Origin: Alishewanella aestuarii B11
Lineage (GTDB): Bacteria > Pseudomonadota > Gammaproteobacteria > Enterobacterales > Alteromonadaceae
Direction of reading: 5' to 3'
DNA length: 64,000 bases
NCBI RefSeq assembly: GCF_000280055.1
Contig: NZ_ALAB01000005.1
Span: 226,098 to 290,097 of the forward strand
This document shows positions 42,641 through 50,495 of this stretch, piece after piece. The notes under the pieces were generated by a model. The model was not told the DNA's origin. It made no database searches and saw only the letters and a list, made by a program, of their open reading frames with translations. The translations under genes were made by a program, and so were the position numbers. The first letter of the stretch is position 1; the number at the start of each line of letters is the position of its first letter.

Positions 42641-42760
42641 GACGCGGGAGGTGAGAACCTCCGTTAGGTTCGACCAATTTGCCGGGAGCAAATTGGGACA
42701 GCTTCAGCTGGCCCGCAGGGCAGGCGGCAGGATAGCCGCCTGCAATCCCCGCGTCCGCCA
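42641..42760 (+). pseudogene. tRNA-Arg remnant interrupted by a hairpin element
   Basis: The 5' acceptor bases GACGCG and the 3' acceptor with CCA (CCGCGTCCGCCA, 42749-42760) of tRNA-Arg(ACG) are kept, as is GGTTCGA, which equals the T-loop. The flank after CCA (TATTCGTAA, then an ACCC...GGGT terminator) matches the flank of copy 2. The D- and anticodon arms are missing, and a 71-base hairpin element sits between GGTTCGA and ATCC. It looks like a third tandem tRNA-Arg unit destroyed by insertion and deletion. GGTTCGA could instead belong to the element. Confidence 0.6.
42674..42743. repeat. Hairpin repeat element, copy A
   Basis: A 70-base unit with three stems in order: a 9-bp stem with loop CGGGA (42674-42696), a 4-bp stem GCCC/GGGC with loop GCA (42711-42721), and a 9-bp stem with loop AGGATA (42720-42743). 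The segment between stems 1 and 2 reads ACAGCTTCAGCTG. A second copy, colinear without gaps, lies at 43085-43154. The stems differ by paired changes while the loops are kept. No protein frame is present. Confidence 0.85.
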
Positions 42761-42771
42761 TATTCGTAAAG

Positions 42772-42804
42772 ACCCGCTAAGGTGAAAACCTAAGCGGGTT
42801 TTTT
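42772..42804 (+). terminator. Second tRNA-type intrinsic terminator
   Basis: ACCCGCTAAGGT and ACCTAAGCGGGT pair with one mismatch around a GAAA loop and run into six T. It is homologous to the terminator at 42584-42618, with compensatory changes in the stem, and follows the tRNA-Arg remnant at the same distance. Confidence 0.85.
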
Positions 42805-42851
42805 ATTTCCAACCAGATGATAAGCATTTGCAGCGTCAAGACCAGCGCAAC

Positions 42852-42965
42852 GCCCTTAGCTGGGTAGTAATTTTCTCCACCGGCTTCAAGGATCACATCC
42901 CTGTGCCCTTTCAGCCTCCGCAGCATCCCTGCTGCTGTTACGAAAATTCTACCGCAACTAAGGGC
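42852..42965. repeat. 114-bp element with imperfect terminal inverted repeats (element C)
   Basis: The ends GCCCTTAGCTGGGTAG... (42852-42875) and ...CTACCGCAACTAAGGGC (42942-42965) are inverted repeats matching at about 22 of 24 positions with two one-base gaps. On the minus strand the interior has two hairpins with GGGA loops: GCAGCA-GGGA-TGCTGC (42935-42920) and CACA-GGGA-TGTG (42905-42894). No protein frame is evident, so it resembles a MITE or REP-type element. The left end and 34 bases before it recur at 63950-64000. Confidence 0.75.
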
Positions 42966-43061
42966 TTAAATAGCATCTGTTAGGCGTCACGAAAAACATC
43001 TTAGAACACAGCAGATATAAAACGAGGTGGTAAGCATTCCGTGCACTTTGTAAGGGAATGT

Positions 43062-43154
43062 ATTTTTCAGGGATGAAAAATGACACAAATTTGCCGGGAG
43101 CAAATTTGAACAGCTTTAGCTGGCCCGTAGGGCAAACTTCAGGATGAAGTTTGT
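43062..43154. repeat. Hairpin repeat element, copy B, with an extra 5' hairpin
   Basis: A leading hairpin ATTTTTCA-GGGA-TGAAAAAT (43062-43081) is followed by the unit homologous to copy A. This has a 9-bp stem with loop CGGGA (43086-43108), GCCC/GGGC with loop GTA (43123-43133) and an 8-bp stem with loop AGGAT (43133-43153). Another GGGGAT-containing structure (ACGGG/CCCGT) follows to about 43188. The rest of the interval up to the next gene (43189-43376) shows no gene or repeat that I recognise. Confidence 0.85.
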
Positions 43155-43376
43155 AACCGCACGGGGATGTATTCACAGCGTGTCCCGTCAAAGTTGTACG
43201 GAATGATTACCGCCGGATGCGCTGACCAAGACGCTACAGAGTCGGGATATGAACATGCGGTGGATTATCTAAGATGCTCTGTCAGAAGAGACTTCAACAC
43301 CACCACCTATTCCTCCCCCCTGCTGAAATATGCTATAAATGGCATACTTAGCGCGACTTTCTAGCCCGGAAACCCC

Positions 43377-44669
43377 GTGTCCTTCAGCCAGAGCCTGACC
43401 ATCAACGATGATATTGACGCCGCTGCCCCGGAGCAACAGGGCGAGTTGGTGCTTTGCCGGCATTGCGACCTGTTACAGTGGCTACCTCCACTACAGGAAG
43501 GCGAACAAGCCCATTGCCAGCGCTGTGATCATCAGCTGGATGTGCGGCAGGTGCAACCGATATTAAGACCGGTGCTGTATGCGGCGTCCGCGCTGTTTAT
43601 GTTATTGCTGGCCAACCTGTTTCCCTTTATCAGTATGGGCGTGGCCGGTAATCGCAGTGAAATGCATTTCTTCGACACCTCAGCCGTGCTTTTTACCGAA
43701 TACCATCAAAGTCTGGCCATTCTGGTGTGGTTATTTATTCAGGCCGTGCCGGCTTTCTGCATGGCGGCGGTGATCTATCTGAAGCTGGGCATGCTGTACC
43801 GGCTACCGGCGCGGATCTGGGTGGCGCGGGTGCTCTTTATGCTCAAGCCCTGGAGTATGGTTGATATCTTTTTAATGGGTCTGCTGATTAGCTTTGTCAA
43901 ACTGGTCGCCAACGCAGATATTTCGCTTGGTTTAAGTTTTTGGGCATTCTGTATTTTTTGTTTACTGCACTTGCGGACCTTTCAGGTGATCGACCGCCAT
44001 GAAATGTGGTCCCGCCTGGCCCTGGCACCTAAGGTGCCAGTGACGGCGGAGGCAGGCAAAACCGGCTTATCACAACAGCTTAAGCTTTGCCCCTGTTGCA
44101 CGGCTATAGTGCCGCTGGCACAACAGCATTGTCCGCGCTGCCATACCCGGGTTTATCCGCGGGTACAGGCCAGTTTACAGAAAACCCTGGCGCTGCTGGT
44201 GACGGCCGCCGTTTTGTATATCCCTGCCAATTTGCTGCCCATTATGCGTACGGTGTCCTTTGGTAATGTCACCGACTCCACTATTATCAGTGGCTTTTTA
44301 TTAATGTGGCAGGATGGCGAGTATCCGGTGGCGCTGGTGATCCTGCTGGCCAGTGTGGTGGTGCCGATCGCCAAGATCCTGATCATGTTCTGGCTCTGTT
44401 ACCTGGTGCTGGCACCGGTGGCGGTGCGCAGTAAACTGACTACCCGCATTTATTTACTGGTGGATTGGGTCGGGCGTTGGTCAATGGTCGACGTGTTAGT
44501 GGTCGCCATACTGGCGGCTCTGGTGCGTTTTGGCTTGTTAATGAGTGTTTACCCAGGTGTCGGGGCCTTGGTTTTTGCTGCAGTGGTGATAATTACTATG
44601 CTGGCAGCGATCAGTTTTGATCCGCGCTTGCTGTGGGATCAGCCAGCGCGAACAGGAGAGCAGGTGTGA
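43377..44669 (+). CDS. pqiA: Paraquat-inducible protein A (PqiA family)
   Basis: PqiA is the inner-membrane partner of the PqiB tunnel that moves lipids between inner and outer membranes. The 430-residue product has the duplicated PqiA architecture. Each half begins with a zinc-ribbon-like cysteine set (CRHCDLLQ...CQRCDHQ near residues 27-51; CPCCTAIVPLAQQHCPRCHTR near 239-259), followed by four membrane helices with the NLFPFISMG and NLLPIMRTV motifs. The start is GTG after a GGAAA ribosome site. An extended -10 box (TGC TATAAA, 43331-43339) lies just upstream. pqiB overlaps by four bases. Confidence 0.93.
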   Translation: MSFSQSLTINDDIDAAAPEQQGELVLCRHCDLLQWLPPLQEGEQAHCQRCDHQLDVRQVQPILRPVLYAASALFMLLLANLFPFISMGVAGNRSEMHFFDTSAVLFTEYHQSLAILVWLFIQAVPAFCMAAVIYLKLGMLYRLPARIWVARVLFMLKPWSMVDIFLMGLLISFVKLVANADISLGLSFWAFCIFCLLHLRTFQVIDRHEMWSRLALAPKVPVTAEAGKTGLSQQLKLCPCCTAIVPLAQQHCPRCHTRVYPRVQASLQKTLALLVTAAVLYIPANLLPIMRTVSFGNVTDSTIISGFLLMWQDGEYPVALVILLASVVVPIAKILIMFWLCYLVLAPVAVRSKLTTRIYLLVDWVGRWSMVDVLVVAILAALVRFGLLMSVYPGVGALVFAAVVIITMLAAISFDPRLLWDQPARTGEQV

Positions 44670-46336
44670 CAGAAACGCAAAATACGGCAAAAGTAAAACC
44701 GATCCGGCAGTGGTCGCCGATCTGGGTGGTGCCCATCGCCGCGGTGTTGATCGGACTGTGGATGCTTTATAACCATCAGCAGCAACAGGGCGATATGTTG
44801 TTACTGATAGCTGAAGACGCTGAGGGCATCGTTGCCGGGAAAACCCAGATCAAAAACCGCAGTGTCGATGTCGGGCAGGTGGTATCGGTTGAGCTAAGTA
44901 AGGATCTGACTCAGGTCATGATCAAAGCCCGGATGAAACCTAATGTAACGCCACTATTGAATGAGGGCTCACAGTTCTGGGTGGTGAAGCCACAAATTGG
45001 CCGTGGCGGCATCACCGGCCTGAATACGCTATTGTCGGGTGCCTATATCGAATTACAACCCGGCGACTCACCGCGGGTAGTATTAACCCATCCGTTATTG
45101 AATACGCCGCCGGTGGCACCGGCAGATGCGCCCGGGATCCGGGTACAGCTGAAAACCGCCGATACCCGTGGGCTGGCGGTTGGCGATCCGGTGTTATACC
45201 GTGGCTACGAGGTCGGTACTGTTGAGAGTAGCCTGTTTGATCTGGCAGAGCGCAGCACCCGCTATCAGCTGTATATCCGCCAGCCCTATGATGCGCTGGT
45301 CACTGAAAACGTGCGCTTTTGGTTAAGTAGCGGTATTGCGATTGATTTGTCCGCAGAAGGCCTGTCGGTCGATGTCGGCTCTGCGGCCACTATTTTAAGT
45401 GGCGGAGTCAGCTTTGACCTGATGGATGGCTGGCCAGCCGGAGCCGCTGCCGCCAATGGCAGTGAATTTCAGTTGTTCCCGGATCGGCAAAGTATTCAGG
45501 AAGGGATGTATAACCAGTTTGTTGAATACATCGTCTTTTTTGACGAATCAGTGCGGGGCCTGAAAGCCGGGGCGCCGGTGGAATACCGTGGCGTGCGGGT
45601 TGGTACTGTAGCCAGTGTGCCGTTTTTCTTTGCCATGGAAAAGCCGTTTGAGGTGTCTTTAAATCAGGGGGTGCCGGTACTGATCCGGATTGAAGCCGGT
45701 CGCCTGTACGAGAACCTGACGTTGCAGCAACTGGGCGTTGAGTTGCAACAGGCGGTCGATCGTGGCCTGCATGCGATGCTGAAAACCGGCAATCTGCTGA
45801 CCGGTGCCCTCTACGTTGATTTAGATATTAACAATGAATTACTGGCTGATAGCAAACAGCAGCAGCTTTATCAGGAGCAGGTGGCCCTGAGTAAACAAGC
45901 CGGTTATCCCAGCTTGCCGGCTGCGCGCAGCGGTCTGAGCAATATCGAGCAGAAAGTCCTGTTGGCGCTGGATAAAATTAACAATCTTGAGCTGGAACAA
46001 TTCTTAACTCAGGGTCAGCAAACCCTGGCGGCGACCGAGCAACTGCTTAGCAGCAGCGAACAACTGTTACAGAGCGTGCAGAGCTTTATCACCCAACCTG
46101 AGCTACAACAACTGCCAGCCAATCTGGAGCAGAGTTTACAGCAGTTACAACAAGCCCTGAGCGGGGTCAGCCCGGGGTCTGCCGCCTATGAGCGGGCGGA
46201 CAGTAACTTACAGATGCTGGAGCAAACCTTACGCGAGTTGCAGCCGGTATTGAAAATGCTGAATCAACAAAGTAACGCCTTACTGATTAATGCCAGTGAG
46301 CAAGCCGATCCGCAACCGAGGAAAGCCAAGCCATGA
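44666..46336 (+). CDS. pqiB: Intermembrane transport protein PqiB (MCE family)
   Basis: PqiB forms a periplasm-spanning hexameric tube of MCE rings and a coiled-coil needle. The 556-residue product (E. coli 546) has one N-terminal membrane helix (IWVVPIAAVLIGLWMLY) and three MlaD/MCE domains (starting near residues 37, 152 and 280; for example GIVAGKTQIKNRSVDVGQV and GLKAGAPVEYRGVRVGTV). The C-terminal region is a long Gln/Leu-rich coiled coil. It starts with GTG in a GTGA overlap with the pqiA stop, behind an AGGAGAG ribosome site, and ends in an ATGA overlap with pqiC. Confidence 0.93.
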   Translation: MTETQNTAKVKPIRQWSPIWVVPIAAVLIGLWMLYNHQQQQGDMLLLIAEDAEGIVAGKTQIKNRSVDVGQVVSVELSKDLTQVMIKARMKPNVTPLLNEGSQFWVVKPQIGRGGITGLNTLLSGAYIELQPGDSPRVVLTHPLLNTPPVAPADAPGIRVQLKTADTRGLAVGDPVLYRGYEVGTVESSLFDLAERSTRYQLYIRQPYDALVTENVRFWLSSGIAIDLSAEGLSVDVGSAATILSGGVSFDLMDGWPAGAAAANGSEFQLFPDRQSIQEGMYNQFVEYIVFFDESVRGLKAGAPVEYRGVRVGTVASVPFFFAMEKPFEVSLNQGVPVLIRIEAGRLYENLTLQQLGVELQQAVDRGLHAMLKTGNLLTGALYVDLDINNELLADSKQQQLYQEQVALSKQAGYPSLPAARSGLSNIEQKVLLALDKINNLELEQFLTQGQQTLAATEQLLSSSEQLLQSVQSFITQPELQQLPANLEQSLQQLQQALSGVSPGSAAYERADSNLQMLEQTLRELQPVLKMLNQQSNALLINASEQADPQPRKAKP

Positions 46337-46884
46337 GAACCCTGCTAGTTAGTTTCAGTTTGCTGCTGGCCGCCTGTAGCAGCCAGCCGGTGCAGATTGC
46401 CTATTATCAGCTGGCGCCCTTACCAGCAGTAACGGCAACAGTGCAGCCCCTGCCGGCATTGCAGATCCAGCCGCTTAGGGTGGCGTCTTATTTGAATGGC
46501 AGTGGTTTGGTGTTGCAGCAGTCGGCGGTCGAGTATCAGATCGCCCGGCAGCATCTGTGGGCGGATGCGTTGCAACAGCAAATGCAGCGGCAACTTACCC
46601 AATATCTGTTGTTAGCCTTGCCACAGCAACCACTTGCCACAGGGTCAACTCCGGCGCCGCGGCAGTTATGGCTGGAAATCGATCGCTTTAACGCTGATGC
46701 GGCTGGCCAGGCAGTACTCAGTGGTCGTTATCGTTTAAGCAGCGCAGAGCGTGAACATTATCAGCCGTTTGAATATCAGGTCGCGCTGAATGCCGATGGT
46801 TATCCGGCGATGGTGGCCGCACTTAGTGAGGCCTGGCAGCAGTTATTACAGGATTTAGCGTCAAAACTTAAAGCCGGTGTTTAA
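46333..46884 (+). CDS. pqiC: Outer-membrane lipoprotein PqiC
   Basis: PqiC is the outer-membrane lipoprotein that docks with the PqiB needle. The 183-residue product starts with a short signal peptide ending in the lipobox LLAAC (Cys near residue 15), then the family opening YYQLAPLP. It has a DUF330/ABC-type lipoprotein core (LQIQPLRVASYLNGSGLVLQ; LWADALQQQMQRQLTQYL). The ATGA overlap with pqiB shows translational coupling. A terminator hairpin begins within its last codons and closes the pqiABC operon. Confidence 0.9.
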   Translation: MRTLLVSFSLLLAACSSQPVQIAYYQLAPLPAVTATVQPLPALQIQPLRVASYLNGSGLVLQQSAVEYQIARQHLWADALQQQMQRQLTQYLLLALPQQPLATGSTPAPRQLWLEIDRFNADAAGQAVLSGRYRLSSAEREHYQPFEYQVALNADGYPAMVAALSEAWQQLLQDLASKLKAGV

Positions 46885-46898
46885 CCGGCTTTATTTTT
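46869..46898 (+). terminator. Intrinsic terminator of pqiABC
   Basis: A perfect 10-bp stem TAAAGCCGGT/ACCGGCTTTA with a five-base loop, followed by TTTTT. The hairpin overlaps the pqiC stop codon. Confidence 0.9.
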
Positions 46899-46959
46899 AG
46901 TGTTGTTGTGTTTTGTGCTGTGGTTATTGTTCCGGCAGAAAATTTGCCTTTTCACAATA

Positions 46960-47028
46960 AAACGTATAGATGTCTGGAAATATAAACGGCTTTATCTTGA
47001 TTATTAAGCGGCAATCGTATAGAAATAT
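46960..47028 (+). promoter_or_regulatory. MetJ-like operator boxes upstream of oadGAB
   Basis: AAACGTAT-AGATGTCT (46960-46975) is a tandem pair of 8-bp met boxes close to the consensus AGACGTCT. Its first box is identical to the second box of the metA operator in this window. A weaker pair, AATCGTAT-AGAAATAT, lies at 47013-47028. Both sites share CGTATAGA, which also occurs upstream of metA. The only downstream genes on this strand are oadGAB. Control by MetJ is inferred from the motif alone. Confidence 0.55.
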
Positions 47029-47118
47029 CAATAGTAGTTATAAGGCTAATTTATTATCGGTGATGGCGGTTCTGCGTCATACTGAAAGCAGAATGGGAAA
47101 ATAGTGCAGGATTTACCT

Positions 47119-47361
47119 ATGGTTGCAGATTTACTCGCGGAAGCGGCAGGCCTGATGCTGATTGGCATGATCGCGGTTTTTACCTTCTTATGTTTACTGG
47201 TACTGCTGCTGAAGCTGATGAGTTACAGCATCCAGCGCTTCTTCCCGGTGAAAGTGGCTGACAAGGTCACCCGGGTTGAACAGTCGGCCAGTGATGGCGT
47301 CTCACCTGCGGTGGTAGCAGCCATTAGCGCTGCTGTGCATCAATATCGTCAACAACAATAA
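47119..47361 (+). CDS. oadG: Oxaloacetate decarboxylase gamma chain
   Basis: OadG is the small membrane subunit that holds the alpha and beta subunits of the sodium-pumping oxaloacetate decarboxylase together. The 80-residue product has one strong membrane helix ([22 protein letters not shown]) followed by a basic and then Ala/Val-rich soluble tail, typical of the family. A GTG at 47104 is in frame, but AGGA at 47108-47111 is seven bases from the ATG at 47119. oadA and oadB follow in the usual order. Confidence 0.9.
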   Translation: MVADLLAEAAGLMLIGMIAVFTFLCLLVLLLKLMSYSIQRFFPVKVADKVTRVEQSASDGVSPAVVAAISAAVHQYRQQQ

Positions 47362-47381
47362 CGGACCAAGAGGATAATGGC

Positions 47382-49169
47382 ATGACGAAGCCTTTACTAT
47401 TAACAGAACTGGTGCTGCGTGATGCACATCAATCTTTACTGGCCACCCGCATGCGGTTGGAAGATATGCTGCCGATCGCCAGCAAACTGGATCAAGTCGG
47501 CTACTGGTCTGTTGAATCCTGGGGCGGCGCCACCTTTGATGCCTGTATCCGTTATCTGGGTGAAGATCCCTGGCATCGTATCCGTGAATTAAAGAAGGCG
47601 ATGCCAAATACCCGCCAGCAGATGCTACTGCGTGGACAAAATCTGTTGGGGTACCGGCATTACGCCGATGATGTGGTGACCCGCTTTGTGGAGCGTGCGC
47701 ATGAGAACGGTGTGGATGTGTTCCGGATCTTTGATGCGATGAATGATATCCGCAATTTGCAAACTGCGGTGCAGGCCGCACTGAAAGTCGGCGCTCACGC
47801 CCAGGGTACCATCTCCTACACCGTTAGCCCGGTTCATACTGTTGATATGTGGGTTGATATGGCGCGGCAGCTGGAAGATATGGGCTGTGATTCGATCTGT
47901 ATTAAAGATATGGCTGGCCTGTTAAAACCCTATGACTGTGAAGAGCTGGTTACCCGGATCAAAGAATCGGTCAAGATCCCCCTGGCGATGCAATGCCACG
48001 CCACCACTGGCTTAAGTACGGCGACCTATCAAAAGGCGGTGGACGCCGGTATTGATATGCTCGACACCGCAATCTCGTCCATGAGTATGACCTATGGCCA
48101 CAGCGCCACTGAAACCCTGGTTGCCATTACCGAAGGCACTGAGCGCGATACCGGTCTGAATATGGAATTATTGGCGGAAATCGCTGCCTACTTCCGCGAT
48201 GTCAGAACCAAATATGCGCAGTTTGAGGGCTCGCTCAAAGGCGTCGATGCTCGTATTTTGTTGGCGCAGGTGCCAGGTGGCATGCTGACCAATATGGAAA
48301 GTCAGCTCAAAGAGCAGGGCGCACTGGAAAAGCTGGATGCGGTATTAAAGGAGATCCCGCGGGTACGCGAAGATCTGGGGTATATCCCGCTGGTGACACC
48401 CACCTCACAAATCGTTGGTACTCAGGCCGTATTGAATGTGCTGACCGGCGAGCGCTATAAGAGCATTACCAAAGAAACCGCTGGTGTACTAAAAGGCGAA
48501 TATGGTGCGACGCCAGCACCGGTAAATACGGAGCTGCAGCAAAAAGTGCTGGCGGGTGGCAAGGCCATTACCTGCCGGCCGGCCGATGTGTTAACGCCAG
48601 AGTTGGATAAACTTACCGCCGAACTGACTGAACTGGCCAAGAGCGAGCAAATTGATTTAGCTGCGGCGCAAATTGATGATGTGTTGACCTATGCGCTGTT
48701 CCCGCAAGTTGGCCTGAAATTCCTGAAAAATCGTAATAATCCTGCCGCCTTTGAACCTGCTCCACAAGCTGCCAGCAGCAAGGCTGCCGCTACGCCGGCG
48801 GTAAAAGCTGCGCCTGCTGCCGTTCAGGGCCCTGCCAGCTATAGCGTGCGGGTTGATGGCAAGGTGTATGAAGTGGAAGTGGCACCCAGTGGCGAGCTGA
48901 GCAGTATCAAGCCAGTGGTATCAGAGAATATCCCGGGCAGTGCTTCGGTTACCGGTAGCACCACGTTAAATTCACCACTGGCCGGCAATATCTGGAAAGT
49001 CGTTACCAAAGCCGGTGCCGCGGTAAAACGTGGCGACGTGGTGATCATTATGGAAGCGATGAAGATGGAGACGGAAGTGCGGGCAGTAGCCGATGGTGTG
49101 GTAGCGAAAATTCATGTTGCTGCCGGAGATGCCGTGTCAAACGGCGATGTGCTGATCAGTTTTGACTAG
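47382..49169 (+). CDS. oadA: Oxaloacetate decarboxylase alpha chain
   Basis: OadA carries the carboxyltransferase that moves CO2 from oxaloacetate to biotin. The 595-residue product begins with the carboxyltransferase barrel: [59 protein letters not shown] and [10 protein letters not shown] with metal-binding His. A flexible Ala/Pro linker near residues 460-485 leads to a biotinyl domain with EAMKMETEV (Lys near 562). The ribosome site AGAGGA is well placed. It forms an operon with oadG and oadB. Confidence 0.97.
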   Translation: MTKPLLLTELVLRDAHQSLLATRMRLEDMLPIASKLDQVGYWSVESWGGATFDACIRYLGEDPWHRIRELKKAMPNTRQQMLLRGQNLLGYRHYADDVVTRFVERAHENGVDVFRIFDAMNDIRNLQTAVQAALKVGAHAQGTISYTVSPVHTVDMWVDMARQLEDMGCDSICIKDMAGLLKPYDCEELVTRIKESVKIPLAMQCHATTGLSTATYQKAVDAGIDMLDTAISSMSMTYGHSATETLVAITEGTERDTGLNMELLAEIAAYFRDVRTKYAQFEGSLKGVDARILLAQVPGGMLTNMESQLKEQGALEKLDAVLKEIPRVREDLGYIPLVTPTSQIVGTQAVLNVLTGERYKSITKETAGVLKGEYGATPAPVNTELQQKVLAGGKAITCRPADVLTPELDKLTAELTELAKSEQIDLAAAQIDDVLTYALFPQVGLKFLKNRNNPAAFEPAPQAASSKAAATPAVKAAPAAVQGPASYSVRVDGKVYEVEVAPSGELSSIKPVVSENIPGSASVTGSTTLNSPLAGNIWKVVTKAGAAVKRGDVVIIMEAMKMETEVRAVADGVVAKIHVAAGDAVSNGDVLISFD

Positions 49170-49193
49170 GACAGCGTTAAGTAAGGATCGGAA

Positions 49194-50324
49194 ATGGAAG
49201 CTTTGCAAACGCTGGTTGCCTCAACCGGCCTGGTGAATTTTAGCGCCGGCCAGGTGGTGATGATGCTGGTGGGTTTGATTTTGCTGTATCTGGCGATCGC
49301 CAAAGGCTTTGAACCGCTGTTATTAGTGCCTATTGGTTTTGGCGCTATCCTGACCAATATTCCGCTAGCCGGCATGGGTGAGCCTGGTGGCATCCTCTAT
49401 CTGTTTTATGAAATGGGGATTGCCTCTGGCTTGTTTCCACTGCTGATCTTTCTGGGCGTAGGCGCTATGACCGACTTTGGCGCCCTGATTGCCAATCCGC
49501 GAACCATGTTTCTCGGCGCCGCCGCCCAGTTTGGCATCTTTGCCACCCTGTTTGGCGCCATCGCACTGAATTGGGTGCCGGGTTTAAGCTTTACCCTGAA
49601 AGAGGCCTCAGCTATCGCCATTATCGGCGGTGCTGACGGGCCAACGGCGATCTTTCTGGCCTCGCGGCTGGCGCCGGATCTATTGGGGGCTATTGCTGTA
49701 GCTGCCTATTCCTATATGGCACTGGTGCCGCTGATCCAGCCGCCTATTATGCGGGCCCTGACTACAGTAGAGGAGCGGAAGATCCAGATGACCCAGCTGC
49801 GGGTTGTCAGTAAGCGCGAGAAAATTGTGTTCCCGCTGTTACTGCTGATCCTGACCATTTTATTGTTACCCACCGCAGCACCGTTAGTCGGGATGTTCTG
49901 TTTGGGCAACCTGATGAAAGAATGTGGTGTGGTCGACCGGCTCAGCAAAACGGCGCAAAACGAGCTGATTAATATTGTCACCATCTTCCTTGGTCTGGCA
50001 GTTGGCTCACGCTTAAGTGCGGACAAGTTCCTGACCACGCAAACTCTGGGGATCCTGGTGCTGGGCATGGTGGCCTTTGCTATCGGTACTGCCGCTGGCG
50101 TATTGATGGCCAAGCTGATGAATAAGGTTTCCAAACAGCCGATTAATCCGCTGATTGGTTCTGCCGGCGTGTCAGCTGTGCCGATGGCGGCCAGGGTATC
50201 GAATAAACTGGGGCTGGAAGCCGACCCGCATAACTTCCTGTTAATGCACGCCATGGGACCCAATGTGGCCGGCGTCATAGGCTCTGCGGTCGCCGCCGGT
50301 ATTTTGCTGGCGCTGGTAGGTTAA
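49194..50324 (+). CDS. oadB: Oxaloacetate decarboxylase beta chain (sodium pump)
   Basis: OadB decarboxylates carboxybiotin and couples this to export of sodium ions. The 376-residue product has about nine to ten membrane segments. It contains [23 protein letters not shown], which includes the conserved GADGPT with the sodium-binding Asp near residue 149. The C-terminal [19 protein letters not shown] and [21 protein letters not shown] segments are also family motifs. AAGGAT precedes the ATG. A strong terminator closes the operon. Confidence 0.97.
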   Translation: MEALQTLVASTGLVNFSAGQVVMMLVGLILLYLAIAKGFEPLLLVPIGFGAILTNIPLAGMGEPGGILYLFYEMGIASGLFPLLIFLGVGAMTDFGALIANPRTMFLGAAAQFGIFATLFGAIALNWVPGLSFTLKEASAIAIIGGADGPTAIFLASRLAPDLLGAIAVAAYSYMALVPLIQPPIMRALTTVEERKIQMTQLRVVSKREKIVFPLLLLILTILLLPTAAPLVGMFCLGNLMKECGVVDRLSKTAQNELINIVTIFLGLAVGSRLSADKFLTTQTLGILVLGMVAFAIGTAAGVLMAKLMNKVSKQPINPLIGSAGVSAVPMAARVSNKLGLEADPHNFLLMHAMGPNVAGVIGSAVAAGILLALVG

Positions 50325-50359
50325 TCCGCCCAGTCTCATTGCTGAGTCATCTCGCATCA

Positions 50360-50394
50360 AACCAACAGCCCCGTTCCGGGGCTGTTGGTTTTTT
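50360..50394 (+). terminator. Strong intrinsic terminator after oadB
   Basis: AACCAACAGCCCC and GGGGCTGTTGGTT form a perfect 13-bp stem around GTTCC, followed by a T-run. It begins 36 bp after the oadB stop. Confidence 0.95.
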
Positions 50395-50495
50395 ACCTGG
50401 TGAGCATTTTAGGTTTTCTATTGCGCCAAGCCTTACCTGGCTGCGATGTCCTGACAGCCTGACATTATCAAATGTATACTGCTGTCAGGTGATAA

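Noticed and set aside
42277..43190. Considered a CRISPR array or integrative-element attachment site at the tRNA cluster
   Set aside because: Repeats are few, unevenly spaced and palindromic with differing stems; there is no integrase gene and no exact duplication of a full tRNA 3' end bounding an island.
42958..43364. Two overlapping open frames of 77 codons (minus strand) and 65 codons (plus strand) in the repeat-rich gap
   Set aside because: They run through the hairpin repeats, have no ribosome site of note and no protein-like composition; repeats explain the sequence better.
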